A stretch of DNA of 64,000 nucleotides from contig NZ_JQZV01000013.1 in assembly GCF_000769115.1 (NCBI RefSeq), positions 105,150-169,149 on the forward strand, written 5' to 3'. A program made the position numbers and the translations under genes. Positions 33,068 to 42,063 of this stretch are shown one piece after another (position 1 is the stretch's first letter; the number at the start of each line of letters is the position of its first letter). The notes beneath the pieces were generated by a model. It searched no databases. It was not told where the DNA came from and saw only the letters and a list, made by a program, of their open reading frames with translations. Origin of the DNA: Porphyromonas canoris (GTDB taxonomy: Bacteria; Bacteroidota; Bacteroidia; Bacteroidales; Porphyromonadaceae).

Positions 33068-33608
33068 TTTTTATATATTCCGTACTGCCAAAATATCTCG
33101 TCGAAATGGCTCTTCTATTTCGCTCGGACACCCTCTTTTCAGAGCACGACCGAACTGTTAAATCAGCCCCGTTTTATTAACACCATTTTCGATACCTGTT
33201 CAGCGAAAACGCTAAACGAGCATATTCTTTCGGCTTAACGTGTTTAATTTTTCAGTGAACACGTTTACTGATTTCATTTAATACGTTTACCGGATTCAAT
33301 TAACGTGTTTAGAAATTTTCTTAATCTGTTGTTCATGAGGGTTTTATCTTTTTAGGGGCTAAAAAGCAGGTTTTTTGCTGATTTTTCTCATTAAGAAATA
33401 TTTGCGGCTTTGTGTCTCAAATTTTGAGTTTATTAACTCGAAAACGGGGCTTGAAACCGACCGAGAGGAGAAAATTTCCGAGAATCGAGATTTTTGTAGT
33501 TGCTTATCGGACAGGTTGTTATGGTTTTTGGCTCTTTTTCTTGACAAAATTCTCTAATCGGACTTGGGCGATTTGAGCTTCAAACTGCCATTTCACTTTT
33601 ATATAAAA
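33068..33608 (+). mobile_element. MITE-like 541-bp dispersed element, copy B
   Basis: Same length and orientation as copy A. It starts ATTTTTATATATTCCG and ends CTTTTATATAAAA. The box set is at 33237 (AACGTGTT), 33258 (AACACGTT), 33280 (AATACGTT, one mismatch) and 33302 (AACGTGTT), again 21, 22, 22 bp apart. Middle conserved blocks include AGAGCACGACCGAACTGTTA and TAAACGAGCATATT. The right third has diverged most. Overlapping open frames in it differ between copies and are not genes. Confidence 0.75.
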
Positions 33609-33816
33609 ACTCCCTCTTTAAGCCTTGATTTTGGCAGATAATTTTCGTCATCGGAATATTCGGAAAGAGCTTTTGTGATATTCCTAAAGGGGGCTGAAAA
33701 GCGAGAAGAAAACCGCCGCTCGTTATGCTTGAAAAAAGGAAAGCGGTGCTGTGGGAACAGGTTTGCCATCCCACAGCACCGCTTAGAGTATATGTAATAA
33801 ATAATCGCTTTATCGG
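33609..33816 (-). terminator. nifJ terminator and flanking spacer
   Basis: The strong terminator is a 15-bp perfect stem (AAGCGGTGCTGTGGG at 33741-33755 with CCCACAGCACCGCTT at 33770-33784), followed on the minus strand by TCCTTTTTTC. The remaining 33609-33733 holds no recognisable feature. Confidence 0.88.
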
Positions 33817-36800
33817 TTATGCCTCCTTAGAAGCTGCAGGGGCTTCCCAAACGGTGTTGGCAAGTCTCTTGTAGTTGTTATATCTCCACAAAGCATTCTC
33901 TTGTGCTGCGGCAAACAGCTCTGCCGCTTCTGCAGGATACTGCTTTTGAAGAGAGAGATAACGCACCTCGCCTTTGAGGAAGTCTTGGAAGAGATCCCAA
34001 TTTGGCTCTTTGGAGTCGAGCGTGAATGGGTTCTTGCCTTCTGCTTCCAGCTCCGGATTGAATCTCCACAAGTGCCAGTATCCGCACTCTACCGCTCTCT
34101 TGCCTTCGTCTTGAGTCTTACCCATACCTGCTTTCAACCCGTGAGAGATACATGGGCTATACGCTATCACGATGGAAGGACCATTATAAGCTTCCGCTTC
34201 GCGTAGGGCTTTCAAGGTTTGTGCCTGGTTTGCTCCCATGGAGATTTGAGCTACATAAACATAGCCGTAAGTGGTAGCCATGAGTCCGAGATCTTTTTTG
34301 CGGACACGCTTTCCTGCTGCGGCAAACTTCGCAATAGCTCCTACCGGTGTGGATTTAGAGCTCTGACCTCCGGTGTTGGAGTACACCTCTGTGTCGAGGA
34401 TAAGGATGTTTACATTCTCTCCACTTGCTATCACGTGGTCGAGACCGCCGAAGCCGATGTCATAAGCCCATCCGTCTCCACCGATGATCCATTGAGAACG
34501 TTTGTAGAGGTGAGATGAGTGCTTCACTATTTCGGTACAAACGTGGCAGTCGCACGCTTTTGCCAAAGGCAGGATCTTGTCTCCCAACTCTTTTGCATCC
34601 GCAGCATTGTTGCGCTTTTCTACCCATTCGTTAAGAAGAGATTTGAGCTCGGCAGAGCAGCAGCTGCACTCTTGTGCTTCTTGAGCCAGCTCTACAAGTC
34701 TCTTGCGAATGGTTTCGGTTGCGATGTGCATACCGAGACCGAACTCGGCATTGTCTTCAAACAGAGAGTTTGCCCATGCCGGACCGTGTCCCTGTTCGTT
34801 GGTTGTATATGGAGTGGAAGGTGCCGAGCCGGAGTAGATAGAAGAGCAACCGGTAGCGTTGGCTATCATCTGTCTGTCGCCGAATAGCTGTGTAAGCAAC
34901 TTCACATACGGGGTCTCACCACAACCTGCACACGCTCCTGAGAACTCGAATAGAGGTGTAGCAAACTGGCTGTTCTTTACATTCGCTTTAGTGTCTACAA
35001 GATGCTGCTTGGTGGCAACCTCTTTCACCGAGAAGTCCCAACGAGGAACTTCCACAAGCTGACTCTCGATAGGCTTCATGGCAAGAGCCTTTCCGTTCTT
35101 GTTGCCCGGACATACGTCCACACAGTTGCTACAGCCAAGACAGTCGAGTGCATTCACTTGGATACGGAACTGTAAGCCGTCGAACTGCTTGCCGATAGGC
35201 TTGAGAGTCTTGTATCCTGCCGGTGCTTTGGCAGCTTCTTCTTCATTAAGAAGGAACGGGCGTATGGTTGCGTGAGGACAGACATAAGCACACTGGTTAC
35301 ACTGGATACAGTTCTCTGCTGTCCATTCCGGTACGTGAGAAGCTACTCCACGCTTTTCGGATGCAGCCGTTCCCTGTTCCCATACACCGTCTTCACGGCC
35401 AAGGAAAGCAGATACAGGCAGGCTGTCGCCCTCTTGTGCATTGATCACACGAACGATGTTGTGTACAAAGTCTGTATCGTCTTCGTGTCTGTCGGCTGTG
35501 TCGTCCGGTAGATTTGCCCACTCTTGCTTCACCGGAACTTTGATCACTTCGGCTCCACGATCCACTGCGGCAAAGTTTTTGTTCACGACGTCTTCACCTT
35601 TCTTGCCGTAACTCTTTACAATGAACTTCTTCATCTGCTCTACTGCAAGGTCGTAAGGAATAACGTTGGCAATCTTGAAGAATGCACTTTGAAGAATGGT
35701 GTTGGTGCGGTTGCCCAATCCGATTTCCTGTGCAATCTTGGTCGCGTTGATCATATAGAATGCCACGTTGTTCTTGGCAAGACATCTCTTGACACGGTTA
35801 GGAAGATGCTCTTCTACCTCATCCAATCCCCAGATAGAGTTGAGAAGGAATGTTCCATTTCTCTTAAGACCCTTTGTTATATCATATAGACGAAGGTATG
35901 CGGGTACGTGACAAGCCAGGAAGTCCGGCGTATTAACCAAATAGGTAGAGCGGATAGGCGTGTCTCCGAAACGTAGGTGAGAACAGGTGAAACCACCACT
36001 CTTCTTGGAGTCGTAAGAGAAGTAAGCCTGACAATATTTATCTGTATTGTCTCCGATGATCTTCACGGAGTTTTTGTTTGCACCTACCGTACCATCGGCT
36101 CCAAGTCCGTAGAACTTGGCTTCAAACAGACCTGTGGAGAAGTCCAAATCGTCTTCCACTCGAAGAGAAGTAAATGTAACATCGTCCACGATACCTACGG
36201 TGAAATGATTCTTAGGCTCATTCATCGCAAGGTTGTCATACACGGCGAGGATCTGATTCGGAGTGGTGTCTTTGGAGGAAAGACCATAACGACCGCCCAC
36301 AACAAGAGGAGCGTTTTCTTTACCATAAAGACAATCTTTTACGTCCAGATAAAGCGGTTCGCCTGTTGCTCCATGCTCTTTTGTGCGATCCAATACTGCA
36401 ATGCGCTTAACGTTTGCAGGAAGAGCCGCAAGGAAGTGCTTTGCAGAGAATGGTCTGTACAAGTGTACGCTTATGAGACCTACCTTGCGACCTTGAGTGG
36501 CAAGATAATCTATTGTTTCACGGATCGCTTCCGTTACAGAACCCATGGCGATGATCACATGCTCGGCTTCGGGATCTCCGTAATAGTCGAACAGCTTGTA
36601 GTGGCGACCTGTGATTTCTGCAATCTTATCCATGTACTCTTGCACCACTTCAGGAACAACTTCATAGAAACGATTTGATGCTTCTCTCGTTTGGAAGTAG
36701 ATGTCCGGGTTTTGAGCCGTACCACGAGCTACCGGATGATGCGGATCGAGAGCATTGCGACGGAATGCAGCCAATGCGTCTTGATCTACAAGAGGAGCCA

Positions 36801-37377
36801 AGTCTTCGGTATTCAGAGCTTCTATCTTCTGTATCTCGTGAGAGGTGCGGAAGCCGTCGAAGAAGTGGATGAATGGTATGCGTGTCTTGAGTGTTGCCAA
36901 GTGTGCTACTCCGGCAAGGTCCATAACCTCTTGTACGCTACCTGTCGAAAGCATTGCAAAACCGGTCTGACGTGCAGACATGACGTCTTGATGGTCTCCA
37001 AAGATAGAGAGTGCCTGTGCGGCCAATGCTCTTGCCGATACGTGAAATACCGTAGGGAGCAACTGCCCTGCTATCTTGTACATATTAGGGAGCATCAATA
37101 GAAGACCTTGCGATGCTGTATATGTAGTGGTAAGAGCGCCTGCCTGGAGTGAACCATGAAGGGCACCTGCCGCTCCTGCCTCGCTCTGCATTTCCTGTAC
37201 TCTTACAACTTCGCCAAACATGTTCTTACGGCCCATTGCCGCCCACTCATCTACATACTCTGCCATAGTAGAGGATGGAGTGATAGGATAGATGGCAGCA
37301 ACCTCGCTAAACATATAAGAGATGTGCGCAGCTGCTTGGTTCCCATCACAAGTGAGATAAGTTTTTTTTCTTTCCAT
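33817..37377 (-). CDS. nifJ: Pyruvate:ferredoxin (flavodoxin) oxidoreductase
   Basis: Homodimeric five-domain PFOR, 1186 aa, the standard size. It oxidises pyruvate with CoA to acetyl-CoA and CO2, reducing ferredoxin; it is central to anaerobic fermentation. Domain I starts with ICPITPSSTMAEYVDEWAA-type sequence (YPITPSSTMAEY at about 35). Two 4Fe-4S clusters are bound by CIQCNQCAYVCPHATIRP and CLGCSNCVDVCPG at about 680-760. The domain VI cluster cysteine is in GACAGCGETPY. The TPP site is GDGWAYDIGFGGLDHVIASG. The enzyme needs TPP, linking it to the thiamine system nearby. It is transcribed alone and has a strong terminator. Confidence 0.98.
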   Translation of the reverse strand: MERKKTYLTCDGNQAAAHISYMFSEVAAIYPITPSSTMAEYVDEWAAMGRKNMFGEVVRVQEMQSEAGAAGALHGSLQAGALTTTYTASQGLLLMLPNMYKIAGQLLPTVFHVSARALAAQALSIFGDHQDVMSARQTGFAMLSTGSVQEVMDLAGVAHLATLKTRIPFIHFFDGFRTSHEIQKIEALNTEDLAPLVDQDALAAFRRNALDPHHPVARGTAQNPDIYFQTREASNRFYEVVPEVVQEYMDKIAEITGRHYKLFDYYGDPEAEHVIIAMGSVTEAIRETIDYLATQGRKVGLISVHLYRPFSAKHFLAALPANVKRIAVLDRTKEHGATGEPLYLDVKDCLYGKENAPLVVGGRYGLSSKDTTPNQILAVYDNLAMNEPKNHFTVGIVDDVTFTSLRVEDDLDFSTGLFEAKFYGLGADGTVGANKNSVKIIGDNTDKYCQAYFSYDSKKSGGFTCSHLRFGDTPIRSTYLVNTPDFLACHVPAYLRLYDITKGLKRNGTFLLNSIWGLDEVEEHLPNRVKRCLAKNNVAFYMINATKIAQEIGLGNRTNTILQSAFFKIANVIPYDLAVEQMKKFIVKSYGKKGEDVVNKNFAAVDRGAEVIKVPVKQEWANLPDDTADRHEDDTDFVHNIVRVINAQEGDSLPVSAFLGREDGVWEQGTAASEKRGVASHVPEWTAENCIQCNQCAYVCPHATIRPFLLNEEEAAKAPAGYKTLKPIGKQFDGLQFRIQVNALDCLGCSNCVDVCPGNKNGKALAMKPIESQLVEVPRWDFSVKEVATKQHLVDTKANVKNSQFATPLFEFSGACAGCGETPYVKLLTQLFGDRQMIANATGCSSIYSGSAPSTPYTTNEQGHGPAWANSLFEDNAEFGLGMHIATETIRKRLVELAQEAQECSCCSAELKSLLNEWVEKRNNAADAKELGDKILPLAKACDCHVCTEIVKHSSHLYKRSQWIIGGDGWAYDIGFGGLDHVIASGENVNILILDTEVYSNTGGQSSKSTPVGAIAKFAAAGKRVRKKDLGLMATTYGYVYVAQISMGANQAQTLKALREAEAYNGPSIVIAYSPCISHGLKAGMGKTQDEGKRAVECGYWHLWRFNPELEAEGKNPFTLDSKEPNWDLFQDFLKGEVRYLSLQKQYPAEAAELFAAAQENALWRYNNYKRLANTVWEAPAASKEA

Positions 37378-37565
37378 AAAATAAGTTTCTAACTAATCTC
37401 CGTTTTGTGGAGTTGATAATATTCCGCTTTACCTTTTTTTCGGACAGAGTCTTCTTGCAGCCCCGTCCGAAAATGTTGTTGTTTCGGTAGAAGTTGTCGC
37501 CTTCTACTCTTTTTTTATGTGTATAGTAATACAATGTTATCTCCGCATCTCCTCAGCCAAAATTC
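37378..37565 (-). promoter_or_regulatory. nifJ leader with hairpins
   Basis: On the minus strand the 188-bp gap contains GTAGAAG/CTTCTAC (7-bp stem), a TTTTCGGAC/GTCCGAAAA stem at about 37436-37474, and CTCC/GGAG just before the start codon. None has a T-run on this strand, so they may be leader structures rather than terminators. No clear TAnnTTTG box was found. Confidence 0.35.
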
Positions 37566-38756
37566 TCAATAGAGAAATCCGAACAGCCATGTAGGAATCT
37601 CATTCCCTCTTCCTACACTAAGGTGATCTACGGCATAGGTGATGTTTTGCTTCTTTCGTATCTTTCCCGTCTCTTTGACGCTCACCTGTATTTTGTCTTC
37701 CACTATAATATCGGCAGACATCTTCCTTATGGGAGTTGCCACTTTATAGTGAGGAGTAAGATGAGATAGCAAAAAGACAAGACGTTCCATCTCTCTGGAT
37801 GGAATGTGAGGATATAACACTTGTAACAGATTAGTGTTATAAGCAAATACCTGCCCCATTTTCTTACTGCTGTTTTCCTCTCCCTGCTTCCGAACGAGGT
37901 GAATGATGCCTGCGCGAGAAAGGTCAAGGATATAGTTGAGCAGTGTTGCACGAGAAGTCCCGATCTCATTACTCAACAGAGAGATATTAGGCACCTGTCC
38001 TCCTTGGGTTGTGAGAATATAAGCCAGTTTACGTAGTTTTCCCAAGTACGAAGGGTCTACCTGAGCCAAATATATCACGTCCACCTCCAAGCTCATATTC
38101 AACGCTTTTACGATCTGTTCGTAATACTGTTGTCCATCTTTTGTGGAAGGGTAATAGCCTCTCTTCAAATAATCGTTATAAAATTCCGGAACATTGACTC
38201 CTTCCAAAATCTTCGGAGCTATATCTTCATGGTGAAGAAACAGATCCTCCAACGTGATACAAGGCAACGCTTTGCCTGTTCGTGCATTGATGAACTCCCG
38301 GAAAGAAAATCCCTGCAGCTGATACTCTTGAACCATATCGCCTATGGGGTCGATCTCTGTCAGGAATGGAGTTACCGCTGAAGTGGTAAAGACGATAGAA
38401 AGTTCAGGACATTGATCCAGAAGCATCCGTATCTCCTCTGCCCATGTCGGGTATTTGAACACCTGATCTAAGAGCAATCTCTTTCCCCCGGCTGCATAGA
38501 ACTCCCTGCCGAAGTCCAATATCGTTCTATCTGCGAAGTAGAGGTGGTTCAGGTTTACATACAGACACTCTCGGCTTTCCTCGCTATGGTATAGTTCTGC
38601 AATCTGAAGCAGCAGGGTGGTTTTGCCTACACCTCTTGCTCCACGTATGCCTACCAATCTGGCGGAGAGATCTATCTCATCCAATAGTCCTCGACGAGTC
38701 CTTGTTGGTCCATATTGACCTACAAGAGTCTTATGTATCCTAAAAAATATTTCCAC
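37566..38756 (-). CDS. AAA ATPase of the AAA_14/DUF4143 type
   Basis: P-loop ATPase, 396 aa. Walker A is GARGVGKTT (about 35-43), and IVFTTSAVTPFL is the sensor-like block at about 125-135. The C-terminal half carries a winged-helix-like region (VPNISLLSNEIGTSRATLLNYILDLSRAGII) and a DUF4143-type nuclease-like end (PIRKMSADIIVEDKIQVSVKETG). These proteins are common and of unknown function in Bacteroidetes, often present in many copies, and some are suspected mobile or defence-related passengers. Here it stands alone, divergent from the thiamine operon, with a TAACTTTG promoter box and a nearby dyad. Confidence 0.85.
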   Translation of the reverse strand: MEIFFRIHKTLVGQYGPTRTRRGLLDEIDLSARLVGIRGARGVGKTTLLLQIAELYHSEESRECLYVNLNHLYFADRTILDFGREFYAAGGKRLLLDQVFKYPTWAEEIRMLLDQCPELSIVFTTSAVTPFLTEIDPIGDMVQEYQLQGFSFREFINARTGKALPCITLEDLFLHHEDIAPKILEGVNVPEFYNDYLKRGYYPSTKDGQQYYEQIVKALNMSLEVDVIYLAQVDPSYLGKLRKLAYILTTQGGQVPNISLLSNEIGTSRATLLNYILDLSRAGIIHLVRKQGEENSSKKMGQVFAYNTNLLQVLYPHIPSREMERLVFLLSHLTPHYKVATPIRKMSADIIVEDKIQVSVKETGKIRKKQNITYAVDHLSVGRGNEIPTWLFGFLY

Positions 38757-38785
38757 TGTCTTCTCTTACTTCCGATAGTCATCCC

Positions 38786-38845
38786 CAAAGTTAGGTATTT
38801 ATTTCTTACCACAATACATTTTGTGTTCAAATTGTGCATTGAACA
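38786..38845 (-). promoter_or_regulatory. Promoter and upstream dyad of the ATPase gene
   Basis: Minus-strand TTG (38812-38814), 18 bases, TAACTTTG (38786-38793). Ten bp upstream of the TTG is the perfect dyad TGTTCAA-N8-TTGAACA (38824-38845), 22 bp overall, the geometry of a CRP/FNR-type activator site. Confidence 0.45.
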
Positions 38846-38892
38846 TTGCAATTTGGGTTGTTTTTGCATTAAAATTCTCGTTTTATAGCTTC

Positions 38893-38923
38893 TTGCGCAT
38901 ATCGTGAACATTGCTTAACTTCG
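38893..38923 (+). promoter_or_regulatory. Promoter of the thiamine uptake operon
   Basis: TTG (38893-38895), 20 bases, TAACTTCG (38916-38923), one mismatch from TAnnTTTG. Transcription from about 38930 would include the whole riboswitch. Confidence 0.5.
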
Positions 38924-38974
38924 CAGCTTGGAAGGTGTAAAATAGATTTAATAATCTAAAAGCCAACCAAAAGA

Positions 38975-39064
38975 TGCTTAGGGGTGCTTACAATGGAAGA
39001 GTTGTGGCTGAGATCAGACCCTCACAAGTTTACCTGTATGGGTAATGCCATTGCAGGAAAAGCA
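38975..39064 (+). promoter_or_regulatory. TPP riboswitch (THI element)
   Basis: Conserved thi-box core: GGGGTGC (38981-38987), GGCTGAGATCAGACCC (39006-39021) and ACCTGTATGGGTAATGCC (39032-39049), then GCAGGAA. P1 is closed by TGCTT (38975-38979) with AAGCA (39060-39064). It controls the TonB receptor and PnuT genes that follow. Downstream, TGGCTTGCT (39081-39089) can pair perfectly with AGCAAGCCA (39147-39155), which covers the bases just before and including the A of the ATG. The same segment can pair with AGCCAA (38961-38966) upstream, giving a translational on/off switch. Confidence 0.95.
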
Positions 39065-39154
39065 CGTAGATCTATTTCTTTGGCTTGCTCTACTTTGGGA
39101 ACTCTCCTAATCGTTTCATATCAACATTATTTATATTCATTATTATAGCAAGCC

Positions 39155-41425
39155 ATGAAAAAATTCATCTTGTCTTTAGTCGTTGCTTCTGCTCCGATAT
39201 TTTCCGTAGCCACAATGGCTCAGAAAAATGTCCGTACCTATTCTTTATTAGATTCGGTTATGGTAATAGGGGTACGAGCTACGGCAAAAACACCTATGAC
39301 TGTTCAAGAAATAGCAGGTTCCAAACTCAAATCCAAAAACTTCTCACAAGATATGCCGGCTCTTTTGTCCGGGGCTACCTCTCTTACATTCACATCGGAT
39401 GCCGGTAGCGGATTGGGTTACACCTCTCTTTCACTTAGAGGAATAGATGCTTCTCGCATCAATATCAACGCCAATGGTGTGCCTGTGAACGACAGCGAGA
39501 GCCATTCGGTCTTTTGGGTCAATATGCCCAACTTTGTCTCGTCTCTTAAGAATGTACAGATTATACGTGGTGCCGGTGTCTCCACTCACAGTGCAGGAGC
39601 GTTCGGAGGAGCGATCAACATGCAGAGCGAAGACCTCACACTCGCGCCGGGAGGAGATGCACAGATTACATATGGAGCATTCAACACCTTTATGACCCAC
39701 TTTGGGGCACGCACCGGACGCATTTTGAACAACCGGGTTGCTACTTCCATACGTCTGTCCAAAGCAAAAAGCGATGGTTTTGTAGACCGGGCATTTGTCG
39801 ATCTCAACAGCTATCAGCTCCAGGCTGCCTACTATGGAGATAACTCTGTCTATCGCCTCATCCATTTTGGCGGAAGCGAAAAAACCGGTATCGCATGGAA
39901 CGGTATCTCAAAGGAACAGTGGGATAAGTTCGGACCGAGATACAATAACGCCGGCATAATGCCTCCTTTTGAAGGCGCAAGCAAAGATGCATCGAACTTC
40001 TATCCGAGTGCGGACAACTACAAGCAGCACCACACTCATTTCATTGCAACCAACCATTGGAACAGTACACTTAAAACACAGCTCACTCTTCACTATACCA
40101 GAGGAAAAGGTTATATCAACGAGTATCGTACCAAGAGGAAGCTTGTAGAGTTCGGACTACCGACCTTTGAATCCAACGGCGAAAAGGTAAAAAGAAGAGA
40201 TCTTATCCGTGAGAAATGGTTGGACAATCACTTTTACGGTGCTATCTTCAACATGGAAAGTAAGAGCAGTAGCAATACTACATCTATTGGAATGGCTGCT
40301 AATCATTATGTTGGAAAGCACTTCGGATTTGTTCCTTATGTAAGAGATTATCCCGTGGAGGTTGCTCCAAATCATCCATACTATAATAATAAGGCAACAA
40401 AGACAGACCTCTCCGTTTATATAAGAGACGAGTGGAATGTATCGAGCAACCTTACTATTTATGGAGACTTGATGCTTCGCCACATCAGATACAACATGGA
40501 TGGTGTTTCCGACAAGTACAACGATATAACCGGAGCAATGGATATCCTTGATGTGCATCCGAGACATACATTCTTCTTGCCTAAGTATGGTGTTACATGG
40601 ACGCCGGCTCCGGGTCATCGTCTCTACGCATCTATTTCGACGGCTGCACGTGAACCGAACAGAAAGGCATACATTGAGAGCCCAAGGAGAGACTCTCAAG
40701 GCAAAGTGATCTATCCTAAGAGGGAAAAGATGATCGACTATGAGCTGGGTTACACCTTCCGTTCTCAAAAGCTGACAGCAGAGATCAACGGTTACTTCAT
40801 GGACTATACCGATCAGCTTGTACCCGATGGCAGACTGAGCGATGTGGGTGATGTACTTCTGATCAACATCCCCGAAAGCTACCGCATGGGTGTCGAGATG
40901 GCATTGGAATATCGTCCGGTTTCATGGCTGACATATAGTGGGAACCTCATGTTGAGCCGTAACATCCTCAAGTCTTACGAGCATACACATGCCGTTTACG
41001 ATGCTGATTGGAACTTTTCGAAGACTGTTGTGGAGAAGTTTGCCAATACTCCGATAGCCAACAGTCCCGGACACATCTGGAATCAGACCCTTGCCCTTCA
41101 TAATAAGGGCTGGTATGGAGCACTTTCTGCTCACGGACAGGGAGGGCAGTATCTCGATAATACCGGGTCGAGGGATCGCTACATTGCCGGATTTACGACA
41201 CTCTCCGCACAGCTTTCATACACTTTCCCTCTGCTCTCATCTGCAGAAGCGACCATCTCTTTGCAAGCCAACAATCTGCTCAATGCTTCATACTCTCCGA
41301 CCGGATATGTGTATGATGCAGGAAAGATCATAGGCAAAGATGGCAATGAGAGCTATTATGCCGATCTTCGTTACTTTCCACAAGCCGGCAGACACATTAT
41401 GTCTGCCCTTAAAGTAACTTTTTAA
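39155..41425 (+). CDS. TonB-dependent outer-membrane receptor, thiamine uptake (predicted)
   Basis: TonB-dependent receptor, 756 aa: signal peptide (MKKFILSLVVASAPIFSVA, cleaved about MAQ), plug domain (about 35-160, with LSLRGIDASRININANGVPVNDSES and VQIIRGAGVSTHSAGAFGGAINMQSE) and a 22-strand barrel ending in MSALKVTF. The TPP riboswitch directly upstream, and PnuT directly downstream, predict thiamine or a derivative as substrate. THI-element-regulated receptors paired with PnuT have been described in Bacteroidetes by comparative genomics. No carboxypeptidase-like N-terminal extension is present, so it is not SusC-type. The 29-bp region before ATG forms part of the riboswitch expression platform. 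Confidence 0.9.
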   Translation: MKKFILSLVVASAPIFSVATMAQKNVRTYSLLDSVMVIGVRATAKTPMTVQEIAGSKLKSKNFSQDMPALLSGATSLTFTSDAGSGLGYTSLSLRGIDASRININANGVPVNDSESHSVFWVNMPNFVSSLKNVQIIRGAGVSTHSAGAFGGAINMQSEDLTLAPGGDAQITYGAFNTFMTHFGARTGRILNNRVATSIRLSKAKSDGFVDRAFVDLNSYQLQAAYYGDNSVYRLIHFGGSEKTGIAWNGISKEQWDKFGPRYNNAGIMPPFEGASKDASNFYPSADNYKQHHTHFIATNHWNSTLKTQLTLHYTRGKGYINEYRTKRKLVEFGLPTFESNGEKVKRRDLIREKWLDNHFYGAIFNMESKSSSNTTSIGMAANHYVGKHFGFVPYVRDYPVEVAPNHPYYNNKATKTDLSVYIRDEWNVSSNLTIYGDLMLRHIRYNMDGVSDKYNDITGAMDILDVHPRHTFFLPKYGVTWTPAPGHRLYASISTAAREPNRKAYIESPRRDSQGKVIYPKREKMIDYELGYTFRSQKLTAEINGYFMDYTDQLVPDGRLSDVGDVLLINIPESYRMGVEMALEYRPVSWLTYSGNLMLSRNILKSYEHTHAVYDADWNFSKTVVEKFANTPIANSPGHIWNQTLALHNKGWYGALSAHGQGGQYLDNTGSRDRYIAGFTTLSAQLSYTFPLLSSAEATISLQANNLLNASYSPTGYVYDAGKIIGKDGNESYYADLRYFPQAGRHIMSALKVTF

Positions 41426-41463
41426 GCACACGAGTATATTATATAAATGTAAACAGATAGAAT

Positions 41464-42063
41464 ATGGACTTCCCTTTCTCTCAAGCATCTCTCGAACTGC
41501 TGGCTGCTGTTTTCGGACTCATTTATGTCTTTCTTGAGATTCGTGCATCCATTTGGCTGTGGCCCGTTGGTATCATTACTCCGCTTCTTTTTATCTACAT
41601 CTCTTATACAGGAGGAGTGTATGGGAATATGGCCGTAAACATTTACTATCTTTTGGCTTGTATTTACGGCTGGATTCAGTGGTTCAAACATCGGGAGGAA
41701 GGGCCGGTCGAGACACAGGTGAGACGACTTTCTCGCAAGACTCTTATGGCTGTACTGGGCATAACGATAGTGATTGCCGGAGCATTGTACCCCATATTCG
41801 AGTATGTTACATTTAATTCCAGTCCTCTTCTTGACGCTATTGCCACATCTGCAAGCGTGGTAGGTATGTGGCTTCTTGCTCATAAATATTTGGAAAACTG
41901 GTATGCATGGATTCTTTCAAATCTCTTGTACACCTACATTTTCCTCTCTCTCAGCTACACCATTATGGGGCTTTTCTTCCTTGTTTATACCGTTATGGCT
42001 ATTATCGGACTGTCAAGGTGGAAGAAGATGATGCGTTCTCAAGCCTCTTCGGGAGGGGTCTAA
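41464..42063 (+). CDS. pnuT: PnuT/PnuC-family thiamine transporter
   Basis: Inner-membrane facilitator of the PnuC family, 199 aa, with about seven hydrophobic helices. The family motifs GWIQWFKHR (in the YGWxxW box) and WILSNLLYTYIFLSLSY are present. PnuC proteins carry nicotinamide riboside; PnuT variants carry thiamine. Location 38 bp after a THI-regulated receptor supports PnuT. Thiamine would be trapped inside by phosphorylation, for which ThiN is encoded at 61.2-61.8 kb. A hairpin terminator follows 50 bp downstream. Confidence 0.9.
   Translation: MDFPFSQASLELLAAVFGLIYVFLEIRASIWLWPVGIITPLLFIYISYTGGVYGNMAVNIYYLLACIYGWIQWFKHREEGPVETQVRRLSRKTLMAVLGITIVIAGALYPIFEYVTFNSSPLLDAIATSASVVGMWLLAHKYLENWYAWILSNLLYTYIFLSLSYTIMGLFFLVYTVMAIIGLSRWKKMMRSQASSGGV

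Noticed and set aside
33359-33557. Overlapping 60-62 codon frames in MITE-like copy B
   Set aside because: Not conserved in the other copies; composition follows the non-coding element.
39155-42063. Nicotinamide riboside uptake operon (PnuC)
   Set aside because: The upstream TPP riboswitch specifies thiamine control, so PnuT is preferred over PnuC.
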